A stretch of DNA of 64,000 bases. Source: Crossiella sp. S99.2. GTDB lineage: Bacteria; Actinomycetota; Actinomycetes; Mycobacteriales; Pseudonocardiaceae. The stretch covers positions 1 to 64,000 of the forward strand of contig NZ_JALMDK010000008.1 in NCBI RefSeq assembly GCF_023094165.1, in the 5' to 3' direction. Of the stretch, positions 35,905 to 43,047 are shown in pieces. The notes under the pieces were generated by a model. The model had not been told where the DNA came from. It saw only the letters and a list, made by a program, of their open reading frames with translations, and did no database searches. Each line of letters begins with the position of its first letter. The stretch's first letter is position 1. Position numbers and translations under genes: made by a program.

Positions 35905-36025
35905 CTACGCCCTTTCCGCGTGCCGCGGTGTGCGACTGAGGTCATTCCACAGTTGCACGACAGTGGGCGGCCTGCGGTCGCCGAGTGGGGAAAGAACTGT
36001 TCGTCCGAGTGAAGTGGGTGGCGAG

Positions 36026-36283
36026 ATGGGATTGACCTTCCGTGAGCACGTTTCGGTCGCGGAAACCGAATACGGTGTCGTGCTGCTGGACACCCGGACC
36101 GGGAACTACTGGCAACTCAACCCGACCGCGGCGGTGGCCGCCAAGGTGCTCGTCGACGGCGGCGACCCGGCAGGCGCGGCCCAGCGGCTGGTCGAGGAGT
36201 TCGAGGTGGATGATGACGTCGCCGCCGCCGACGTGACCGCGCTGGTAGACGCCCTGCGCGCGGCCGGGGTGGTCACCGGATGA
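36026..36283 (+). CDS. PqqD-like lasso peptide biosynthesis protein B1 (precursor recognition)
   Basis: An 85-residue PqqD/RRE protein: MGLTFREHVSVAETEYGVVLLDTRTGNYWQLNPTAA in outline, then AQRLVEEFEVDDDVAAADV and VDALRAAGVV. In actinobacterial lasso pathways B1 binds the leader peptide and presents it to B2 and C. The ATG at 36026 follows a GGTGGCGAG site. The stop overlaps the B2 start by ATGA. The order here is B1-B2-A-C instead of the common A-C-B1-B2. Confidence 0.88.
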   Translation: MGLTFREHVSVAETEYGVVLLDTRTGNYWQLNPTAAVAAKVLVDGGDPAGAAQRLVEEFEVDDDVAAADVTALVDALRAAGVVTG

Positions 36284-36717
36284 GTGTGCTCGGGGCGCTG
36301 CACCGCGACCAGTTCCCGCCCCGGACCCGCGCGATGCGGCTGCGCGCCCAGGTGGCGGTCCTGCTGGCCAGGGTGCTGGCGCGGCTGAAACCGCACCACC
36401 TGCAGCGGGTGCTCGCGCGACTGAGCCGGGGCGCCCGGCCAGCCACCTTCGCCCAGGCCATGGCCGCCCGCCGGGTCGTGCTGGCCGGCCGGATCAGCCT
36501 GCACGGGGTGAAGGCGTGCCTGCCGAGGTCGCTGTCCGCGGTGCTGCTGTGCCGGGCCTACGGAGTCTGGCCCACCTGGTGCGTCGGCGTGGGAGCCCGG
36601 CCGCCTTTCGGCGCCCATGCCTGGATCGAAGTGGGTGAAAAACTCGTCGGCGAACCGGGCGAACACCGGGATTGGGTTCGACTGATCACCGTGCCGCCAT
36701 TGTCGGAACCAGCGTGA
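36280..36717 (+). CDS. Lasso peptide leader protease B2 (transglutaminase-like)
   Basis: A 145-residue protein with the B2 cysteine-protease core: Cys80 in VKACLPRSLSAVLLCRAYG and His113 in FGAHAWIEVGEKLVGEP, with a nearby acid completing the triad. It would cut the leader off the precursor at the conserved Thr(-2) site. It overlaps B1 by four bases and ends 82 bases before the precursor gene. Confidence 0.88.
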   Translation: MSVLGALHRDQFPPRTRAMRLRAQVAVLLARVLARLKPHHLQRVLARLSRGARPATFAQAMAARRVVLAGRISLHGVKACLPRSLSAVLLCRAYGVWPTWCVGVGARPPFGAHAWIEVGEKLVGEPGEHRDWVRLITVPPLSEPA

Positions 36718-36799
36718 ATGCGTACGGTTCGAAACAGCCAACACGGGCCACCGATGTTGTGCGACACCAATCAGGCACATACCAGTTGGAGGGTTCGGC

Positions 36800-36919
36800 A
36801 TGTCGAAGAAGTCCCTGTACGAAACGCCGGTAATTCTTTTTGTCGGTTCCTTCGCAGCGGTGACCGGTTTCCGTCCGTCCGGGTTCTTCGACGGGATCGT
36901 CGTGGGCGGCAAGTTCTGA
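36800..36919 (+). CDS. Lasso peptide precursor (39 residues)
   Basis: A 39-residue precursor behind a strong GGAGGG site 6 bases upstream. The leader has the full recognition pattern YxxP-x5-GxF-x3-T: YETPVILFVGSFAAVT, with the same spacing as the fusilassin leader. With Thr at -2 and Gly at -1, the core is FRPSGFFDGIVVGGKF (16 residues), predicting a Phe1-Asp8 isopeptide ring of eight residues. If cleavage were before the Gly, a Gly1-Asp9 nine-residue ring would also be possible. It sits between B2 and the cyclase gene. I know of no lasso peptide with this core. Confidence 0.88.
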   Translation: MSKKSLYETPVILFVGSFAAVTGFRPSGFFDGIVVGGKF

Positions 36920-36938
36920 CCCACCCGGACCGTCTCGT

Positions 36939-36966
36939 GCCGGGCCGAGGACACCCTCGGCCCGGC
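36939..36966 (+). terminator. Strong hairpin between lasso precursor and cyclase genes
   Basis: GCCGGGCCGAGG and CCTCGGCCCGGC form a perfect 12-bp stem around an ACAC loop, 20 bases after the precursor stop and 45 bases before the cyclase start. There is no T-run. As a partial terminator or 3'-end protector it would let precursor mRNA exceed cyclase mRNA. Confidence 0.65.
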
Positions 36967-37011
36967 ATGTCTTCCTCCCGGCACCAGAGACCCCAGGAAG
37001 CGGTGACCACG

Positions 37012-38829
37012 ATGGAGAGCCAGGAACTGCCGTTCTTCTTCGTCTTCCCCGACCGCGAGGACGCGCGCGAGCCCGCCGAGCGAGCGCAGCGGCAGGCCAC
37101 CGGCGCCCGCGTGCTCCGGCACCCGTCCGGCCGCCCCTGGATCGTCGGCCGCTGGGACGACCACGAGTTCCTGCTCGCCCGCGCCGGCAGCACGATGCTC
37201 GCCCTGGCCGGCACCTTCGACCTCGACCAGGCCGAACTGACCCGGCGCGCGGCACTCACCCGCTCCGCCGCCGACCTGTGCACGACCACCAGATCCTGGC
37301 CGGGCAGCTTCCACCTGGTGGCCTCCGTCGACGGCGAGACGCTGGTGCGCGGCACCGCCTACGGCTCCCGCCGGGTCTTCACCACCCGCGTCGGCGACGC
37401 CGTGCTGGCCGGCGACCGCGCCGCGGCCCTGGCCGCCCTGGTCAACGCCCCGGTCGACCGGGGCGCGGTCGCGCTCCGCCTGGTCCAGCCCCTGCCCGTG
37501 GAACTGGCCGAACGCGCGATGTGGCAAGGAATCGAGGCGGTCCGCCCCGGCGAGTACCTGCTCGCCCACTCCACCGGCGGCGCCACCCGCAACCGCTGGC
37601 ACCACCCGCCCACCCCCGACCTGCCCCTCGAAGCCGGAGCTGCCCGCACCCGGACGGCCCTGGCCACCGCGGTCAGCGTGCGCACCGCCGGCGGCGGCAC
37701 CGTCAGCCTGGACCTCTCCGGCGGCCTCGACTCCACCTCCCTGTGCTTCCTGGCCAGCCGGCATGCCAACGGCGCCAACCTCCTGGCCTGCACCCTGCTG
37801 CTGGACGAACGAGTCAACGACGACGGCGTGTGGACCCGCCGCGCGCTGGAGCAGCTCCCCGACCTCGGCCACCTCATGGTGCCCACCGCCGACGTCCCCC
37901 TGTTCTACGAGGGCGCCTTCGACCCGCGCGACCGCTGGGACTTCCCCTCCCGGATCACCCTGTCCCGCCGCCGCGCCGTGGTCGCCCAGACCCTGATGGC
38001 CGCCAAGGGCAGCCGCCTGCACCTCACCGGCAACGGCGGCGACCACCTCTTCTTCGGCGCCCCCAACCACTTCCACGCCACCGCCCTCCGCCACCCCCTG
38101 CTGACCCTGTCCCGCCTCCGCGGCTACCGGGCCCTGGATTCCTGGCGCTGGCGCGCGGTCCTGGCCCAACTCACCGACCGCCGCGGCTACCGCGCCTGGC
38201 TGGCCGGCCTGACCGTGCGCGACTCCACCCCCATGGCCCCCGACACGCCAAGACTCCGCTGGACCGCACCACTACAGGTGCCCAGCTGGCTTACCCCCGA
38301 CTGCCTGGACCTGATCGACACCGAACTACAAGCCGCCGCCCGCACCGCCCACCCCCTGGCCAGCACCCCCGGCACCCACGCCGAACTCGCCGACATCCGC
38401 TCCAGCACCGAGGACATGCGAGCCCTGGACGACATCTCCCGCCTGGCCGGCGTCCCCACCACCCACCCCTACTTCGACGACCACGTGGTCGACGCCGCCC
38501 TGTCCGTCCGGATCGAGGACCGCGTCACCCCCTGGCGCTACCGCCCACTGCAGGTAGCGGCCCTCCGCGGCATCGTCCCGCCCCGCTCCCTGTCCCGCGC
38601 CACCAAGGCAGAGGCCACCCAGGACGCCGAACTGGGCCTCATCCGCCACCGCGAAGAACTCGTCGCCCTCTGGACCAACGCCGCCCTGGGCCACCAGGGC
38701 CTGGTCGACGCCAACGCCGTCCGCCGCATCGTCACCTCCCCAACCTCCCCCGAACTCCGCGACCAGGGCCTGATGACCACCCTGATGACCGAAACCTGGC
38801 TCCGCTCGGCCACCACCTCGGCCTGGTGA
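37012..38829 (+). CDS. Lasso peptide macrolactam synthetase C (asparagine synthetase B-like)
   Basis: A 605-residue asparagine-synthetase-like cyclase. The N-terminal glutaminase-like domain lacks the catalytic Cys at position 2 (start MESQELPFFFVFPD). The synthetase domain has the PPi loop SLDLSGGLDSTSLCF at ~232-246, TGNGGDHLFFGAP and YFDDHVVDAALSV. It adenylates the core Asp side chain and closes the ring on the core N-terminus. AGGAAG lies 11 bases before the ATG at 37012; an in-frame GTG at 37003 is an alternative. No ABC exporter gene follows. Confidence 0.9.
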   Translation: MESQELPFFFVFPDREDAREPAERAQRQATGARVLRHPSGRPWIVGRWDDHEFLLARAGSTMLALAGTFDLDQAELTRRAALTRSAADLCTTTRSWPGSFHLVASVDGETLVRGTAYGSRRVFTTRVGDAVLAGDRAAALAALVNAPVDRGAVALRLVQPLPVELAERAMWQGIEAVRPGEYLLAHSTGGATRNRWHHPPTPDLPLEAGAARTRTALATAVSVRTAGGGTVSLDLSGGLDSTSLCFLASRHANGANLLACTLLLDERVNDDGVWTRRALEQLPDLGHLMVPTADVPLFYEGAFDPRDRWDFPSRITLSRRRAVVAQTLMAAKGSRLHLTGNGGDHLFFGAPNHFHATALRHPLLTLSRLRGYRALDSWRWRAVLAQLTDRRGYRAWLAGLTVRDSTPMAPDTPRLRWTAPLQVPSWLTPDCLDLIDTELQAAARTAHPLASTPGTHAELADIRSSTEDMRALDDISRLAGVPTTHPYFDDHVVDAALSVRIEDRVTPWRYRPLQVAALRGIVPPRSLSRATKAEATQDAELGLIRHREELVALWTNAALGHQGLVDANAVRRIVTSPTSPELRDQGLMTTLMTETWLRSATTSAW

Positions 38830-38907
38830 CGACAACGGCGATGCCCCAGGCTGACCGCTAGCTGTCACCCAGAACACGGCCGCCACGACCCACCGCACAC
38901 TGGCGCG

Positions 38908-39399
38908 GTGGCACCTGCGAGAGAAAACAACAGGCTGACCGCGCTGCTGTTCGTCGCAGCGCTGGCCGGTGGCTGCGCAGCGGAGGGCCCGGCCGCGACC
39001 TCAGCGCCCACCTCGAACAGCCCCACCACGACAGTGCCGGTCTCACCCACGACGAGCCCGCCGCCGACGTCCGAATGGACCCCACCGCCGCCGCCTCCAC
39101 CATCGCCCCTACCGTCGGTCGAGCTGCCGACGAACGACCCGCGTGCCTGCACGGACGGCGATTGCGTGCTCCGGATCAAGCGGAACATGACCATCAACGT
39201 GGGCGCGGGCCGACCCGTCTTCAAGGTGACGAAGATCGGCAAGGGCGGGGTCGACTTCTCCCTGTCCTACCCCACCGGCACCCGGGCCACCCTCACCCTG
39301 GACAAGGTCGGCGCCTTCGCCCTGTTCGGCGAGTTCAAGATCACCCAGTCCGAGTGGGACGGCAACGGGCTGGCGGAGGTCGAAGTCGCCACCAAATGA
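38908..39399 (+). CDS. Small secreted lipoprotein of unknown function
   Basis: A 163-residue lipoprotein: a signal peptide with lipobox LAGGC (Cys at about residue 23), then a ~50-residue Thr/Ser/Pro-rich linker ending in a run of seven prolines. A C-terminal domain of ~90 residues follows, with two Cys (RACTDGDCVLRI) and a beta-rich pattern (FKVTKIGKGGVDFSLSYPTG). I do not recognise the domain. It is the last chromosomal gene before the mobile element and is separated from the lasso cyclase gene by 78 bases with no clear link. Confidence 0.65.
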   Translation: MAPARENNRLTALLFVAALAGGCAAEGPAATSAPTSNSPTTTVPVSPTTSPPPTSEWTPPPPPPPSPLPSVELPTNDPRACTDGDCVLRIKRNMTINVGAGRPVFKVTKIGKGGVDFSLSYPTGTRATLTLDKVGAFALFGEFKITQSEWDGNGLAEVEVATK

Positions 39400-39445
39400 G
39401 GCGGCACTTCCCCGTGTCCGCCGCACATGTCACGGACAAACGACC

Positions 39446-39480
39446 GAGGGCCTGACCATCACAAGGATGATCAGGCCCTC
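39446..39480. terminator. Terminator between lipoprotein gene and tRNA fragment
   Basis: GAGGGCCTGA and TCAGGCCCTC form a perfect 10-bp stem, extended by an inner CATC/GATG pairing after one mismatch. It stands at the junction of chromosome and mobile element. Confidence 0.7.
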
Positions 39481-39497
39481 GACATGTACAAAACCGT

Positions 39498-39540
39498 CGG
39501 GACGACAGGATTTGAACCTGCGACCCCTTGACCCCCAGTC
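39498..39540 (-). other. 3' half of tRNA-Pro (GGG): integration scar of the mobile element
   Basis: On the minus strand the sequence runs from the anticodon loop (CTGGGGGTC) through GTCGCAGGTTCAAATC (T-arm) to the acceptor end GTCGTCCCG. This is the standard actinobacterial tRNA-Pro 3' half without encoded CCA. The 5' half is missing: upstream bases (GTCGTTCCAC) do not restore the anticodon stem or a D-arm, so it is not a working tRNA. Such 3' fragments are made when an integrative element recombines into a tRNA gene. It is therefore read as one att site of the element to its right. The intact tRNA-Pro is not in the window. Confidence 0.75.
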
Positions 39541-39757
39541 GTGGAACGACTGAGCGACATGCTCCGGCCTGTTCTTCGAGGTCAGCCTCCAGTGTAACTG
39601 GCCGAGTAAAGGAGTCTATGGTTTGCAAGGCTGGCCGTGACGACCAGACAACCCCGGCCCATCAACGCAATGATTGTGTAATGCGCCTTCCCTTGGTCCG
39701 GGTCGGGATGTGCAGGTGCAGTGGACTGCCCTCCGCGGCGAAGGCCAGCGCGGCCAG
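39541..39757. other. Element-end spacer without genes
   Basis: These 217 bases between the tRNA fragment and the NB-ARC regulator show no supported gene or RNA. An element end is expected to hold recombinase arm-type sites, but I cannot identify any with confidence. Confidence 0.3.
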
Positions 39758-41911
39758 CTACCCAGGTCCGTGGCCACCAGGATCCAGCATGCGCAGCCGT
39801 TCGTGAAGGTCTGCGGCCCGGTAGTCCTCGAAGTCCTCGTAGATGGCTAATGCCTCCCGCCAGCAGGCAATCGCCCGCGTGGTGTCACCGGTATGGCCCA
39901 ACGAGACTCCCAACGTGTCAAGCACTCCGGCTCTGCCCAACAGGAAGAATCTCTCGGTGTTGCTCAGGGCCTGCTCGCATACAGCGATCGCTTGCTGGTG
40001 TCTGCCTAGACCCTGGCAAGCGCGTGCCAACTGTTCCAGTGACCAAGCTTCGCCTATGTTGTCACCTGCGTGTCGCCGGAGCATTACGCCGCGTTCCGCG
40101 TGAGGTAGTGCCTGCTCGAAGTCGCCCAGCCCTGCCAGCGCCGCGCTGATCTGACACTCGATCACCCCCTCCAATCGGCCATGCTGGGCTCCGGGGCACA
40201 GCGGCAGAGCCTCCCACAAGTGGCCGAGAGCATCGGCGTGTCGCCCCTGCTTGTTGCACCACGATCCAAGGTCGAGCAGGGAGCACGCTTCCCGCCATGG
40301 ATCGCCCAGCTCCCGTGCCAGCGCCAGCGCATCCCAGTACACGTCGAGGGCCTCATCCCAACGGCCCAGGTGTGCCAGGTGCTCGCCTGTCATCTGGAGC
40401 ACGGTGCATTCGGTGATTCGGTCACCGATACGCCGCGCCAGCATCCCACACAGCTGGAGAAGCTCCCGCGCCTCGCCAAAGCGTGCTCTGTAAAGCGAAA
40501 ACCAGGAGACAGCGGTCCAGAGGAGGAGGGCGAGTTCGACCGGATTGCGTTCAGTCGCGCGCCGAGCTGCGGCGACCAGGTTGTCCCACTCTGCCCGCAC
40601 CCAGTTCCAAGCCTCAGCCGGGTCCGTGAACACGACCTCTGGGTAAGCCGAGGTCGGTATTTCCAAAGGTGGATACCAAGAGGAGTGCGCCGGAGAGGCG
40701 ACCTGGAGGGCGGCCTTGGCGTGGTGGGCGTACCACTCCAGCACGACCTGGTGCAGCCGGGTTTGGTCGTCGGGGTGATCTTCGGTGTCGGCGAGTTCAC
40801 TGGCGTAGGCGCGCAGCAGGTCGTGGAAGCGGTAACGGTCTCGGGCGGTCTGCTGCACCAGGTGGGCCTGGGTGAGTGAGGTCAGCAGCCGCCGGGCTCG
40901 GTCGAGCTCGGTCCCGGCAATGGCGGCCGACGCGGCCAGGCTGAACTCCGGCCCAGGGTGTAGCCCGAGGCGGCGGAACAGGCGGGCGTGATTGTCGGTG
41001 AGGCGCTGGTAGGACCAGGCGAACACGGCGCGGACGGCCAGGGTGGGGTCGTCGGTGTCGGTCAGCAGGTCCAGGCGGTGCCGGGCGTCGGCCATCTCAG
41101 CGGCCAGCTCACTGAGAGTGGTGTGCGAGTAGGCCAAGGCGTGCCCGGCGGCCAGGCGCAGTGCCAGAGGCAGGCGGGCGCAGTAATGGATCAGTGTGGC
41201 GGTGGCCTCGGGCTCGGCGGCCAGGCGGGCTGGGCCGAGGAGTGTGTGCAGGAGTTGGTGGGCTTCGGCGGGGGTGAGTAGGTCCAGGGTGAGGCGGGTG
41301 GCGGAGTGGCCGATGACCAGGCCCGTGAGGCTGGCCCGGCTGGTGATGAGAACGAGGCAGCCGGCGGTGCCGGGGAGCAGTTGGCGGACCTGGTCGGTGG
41401 AGCTGGCGTTGTCCAGCACGATCAGCACCCGGCGTCCGGCCAGGATTGAGCGGTAGAGGCCGGTCTGGGCGTGGAGGCTGGGCGGCAGGTTCTCAGGGGG
41501 TACGCCGAGGGCGTGCAGGAAGGCGGGCAGGACCTCGTCGGTGGTGGCGGGGGTAGTGGGGTCGTAGCCGCGGAGGTTGACGAAGAGGGTGCCGTCGGGG
41601 AAATGGTGCTGGACGCGGTGGGCCCAGTGCACGGCCAGCGTGGTCTTGCCGACCCCGGCGGTGCCATCCACGGCCGAGATCACCACCGTGCCTTCGGCGT
41701 AGCCACCACTGGTGGGGAGAAGGGCGTCGAGCGTGGCCAGGTGCTCGGCACGGCCGGTGAACCCGGCCGCGGCCAGGGGCAGTTGCCGGGGAACGACAGG
41801 GGGTTGCCCAGGCTGGTAGAAGGTGAGGTGGTGGATGGCGCCAGCCTGGACCACGGCACCGAGATCGCCGCCGTGCACCTGATTGTGGGTGTCCGGGCCC
41901 CGGCCGTCCAT
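39758..41911 (-). CDS. NB-ARC/TPR regulator without a SARP DNA-binding domain
   Basis: A protein of about 717 residues. A short N-terminal segment (NQVHGGDLGAVVQAGAIHHL) precedes an NB-ARC ATPase with Walker A DGTAGVGKTTLA (~82-93), Walker B RVLIVLDNA and GLPL-type ARLPLALRLAAG. About eight TPRs (EHLAHLGRWDEALDVYWDAL, DFEQALPHAERGV) follow. It is like AfsR/SARP proteins minus the DNA-binding domain, so it may be a sensor or an NLR-type defence protein. The start is uncertain: a GTG at 41971 would add 20 residues. It is the first gene inside the element. Confidence 0.8.
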   Translation of the reverse strand: MDGRGPDTHNQVHGGDLGAVVQAGAIHHLTFYQPGQPPVVPRQLPLAAAGFTGRAEHLATLDALLPTSGGYAEGTVVISAVDGTAGVGKTTLAVHWAHRVQHHFPDGTLFVNLRGYDPTTPATTDEVLPAFLHALGVPPENLPPSLHAQTGLYRSILAGRRVLIVLDNASSTDQVRQLLPGTAGCLVLITSRASLTGLVIGHSATRLTLDLLTPAEAHQLLHTLLGPARLAAEPEATATLIHYCARLPLALRLAAGHALAYSHTTLSELAAEMADARHRLDLLTDTDDPTLAVRAVFAWSYQRLTDNHARLFRRLGLHPGPEFSLAASAAIAGTELDRARRLLTSLTQAHLVQQTARDRYRFHDLLRAYASELADTEDHPDDQTRLHQVVLEWYAHHAKAALQVASPAHSSWYPPLEIPTSAYPEVVFTDPAEAWNWVRAEWDNLVAAARRATERNPVELALLLWTAVSWFSLYRARFGEARELLQLCGMLARRIGDRITECTVLQMTGEHLAHLGRWDEALDVYWDALALARELGDPWREACSLLDLGSWCNKQGRHADALGHLWEALPLCPGAQHGRLEGVIECQISAALAGLGDFEQALPHAERGVMLRRHAGDNIGEAWSLEQLARACQGLGRHQQAIAVCEQALSNTERFFLLGRAGVLDTLGVSLGHTGDTTRAIACWREALAIYEDFEDYRAADLHERLRMLDPGGHGPG

Positions 41912-42072
41912 GCCATCGAGTTTGTCCGCACGGCACCCGCGGTTGGGCGGTGCTGAGCCGGGACCACTCACATGGACGACAGACCGCCCGGTAGGTGTGG
42001 GCGGTTCTCCAGACGGATGGGAACGGCGTTGGTGACATCACGTCGTGACATTGGCCCCAGGAAGATTGATTC

Positions 42073-42088
42073 GTGATTCGCGAATCAC
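42073..42088. promoter_or_regulatory. Perfect 16-bp palindrome upstream of the wHTH gene
   Basis: GTGATTCGCGAATCAC ends 12 bases before the ATG of the small winged-helix gene. It is the likely autoregulatory operator. No ribosome site is visible before the ATG. Confidence 0.6.
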
Positions 42089-42100
42089 TATGGTCGTGAC

Positions 42101-42421
42101 ATGTCTCTCGCCGAGTGCCCACCGGGTAGGAGGGCGTCATTGCTGCTGTTCGGGAACCGTCACAAGCTGGAGCTGCTCGCGGCGTTGGCCAGGGCCGGGG
42201 ACAACGGCGTCAACCTCTCGGATCTGGCGGTGCAGCAGGGCGTGGCGGCAAGCGTGTACTACCCGCCGATCAACGATTTGCTCCGCGCGGGTCTTGTCGA
42301 CAAGCTTCCACAGCGGTTGCCTGACCGTCGGCGTTGGTACCGCCGCGCGGAGGGCTCCGTGTGGGAGCCCATGGGGGTGCTCGCCGAAGGGCTCGCGACG
42401 ATCGAGGTGAAGGCATCATGA
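42101..42421 (+). CDS. Small winged-helix DNA-binding protein (ArsR/MarR-like)
   Basis: A 106-residue protein with one winged helix: LFGNRHKLELLAALARAGDNGVNLSDLAVQQ, YYPPINDLLRAGLVDKLPQ (recognition helix) and the wing RRRWYRRAEGSVW. It overlaps the next gene by ATGA, so the two form one operon under the perfect palindrome just upstream. The arrangement resembles antitoxin/effector or regulator/effector pairs carried by mobile elements. Confidence 0.7.
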   Translation: MSLAECPPGRRASLLLFGNRHKLELLAALARAGDNGVNLSDLAVQQGVAASVYYPPINDLLRAGLVDKLPQRLPDRRRWYRRAEGSVWEPMGVLAEGLATIEVKAS

Positions 42422-43047
42422 CGACCGCCATGGCTGCTGCGGTTCGCGCTGCCTCGACCACGGTGGCGGGCTCGGTGCCGCTGGCGGATGCATCCCGCGT
42501 GGAGACCGCGGTTGTCCGGATGTTCGGCTTCACCGTCGGCTTGGTGTACGAGCCGGATGCCGTTGAGGTGCCGAGGCGAGCCGGGTACGCCGACCAACCG
42601 GACGCGCCGTCGATGGCGTTCCTGGACACGCTCATGAACTTGCCGGTCGACCAACCTGTTGCGTTGCGAGACCTCACCGAGAGGCAGCGGCAGCACCTCC
42701 GCGCGGCGCCTCCGTTGACCGTTGAGGTCGACCGCCACCACGTGACACGGCTGGCCGTGGCGCCGGTCAGGACTCGGTTCGCGCTGGTTGCGGCGAAGGA
42801 CTGGGCAACTGGCCTCAAGCGGGCTGGCCGCTTCACGCCGTTCTGTGCCAAGGCTTTGGTGCTTCGTGCGTTGCCGGCGGACAGCTCGGATTTGCTGATG
42901 AGGGCGTCGTTCTACGGGACTGGGGTGTGCGTGTTCGACGGTCACGAGCTGGACATGGTCGTTGAACCGTGCCGGTACGTCCGCAAGCGTCACACCCCGG
43001 CGCATTGGTGGTTCGAGGAAGAGGTCTACGCCCGGATCAGGGCGTAG
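42418..43047 (+). CDS. Protein of unknown function, partner of the wHTH protein
   Basis: A 209-residue protein with no family I can name. The N-terminal ~30 residues are Ala-rich. A conserved-looking core follows (MFGFTVGLVYEPDAVEVPRR, ALVAAKDWATGLKRAGRF), and the C-terminus has MLVVEPCRYVRKRHTPAHWW-like character (VVEPCRYVRKRHTPAHWWFE), rich in Arg, His and Trp. It overlaps the wHTH gene by four bases, so it is translated with it, and converges on the next gene by 11 bases. Its context suggests cargo, possibly a toxin or defence effector. Confidence 0.6.
   Translation: MTTAMAAAVRAASTTVAGSVPLADASRVETAVVRMFGFTVGLVYEPDAVEVPRRAGYADQPDAPSMAFLDTLMNLPVDQPVALRDLTERQRQHLRAAPPLTVEVDRHHVTRLAVAPVRTRFALVAAKDWATGLKRAGRFTPFCAKALVLRALPADSSDLLMRASFYGTGVCVFDGHELDMVVEPCRYVRKRHTPAHWWFEEEVYARIRA

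Noticed and set aside
39498..39575. Complete tRNA gene at the element border
   Set aside because: Only the 3' half matches tRNA-Pro. The 5' half cannot form the anticodon stem, D-arm or acceptor stem.
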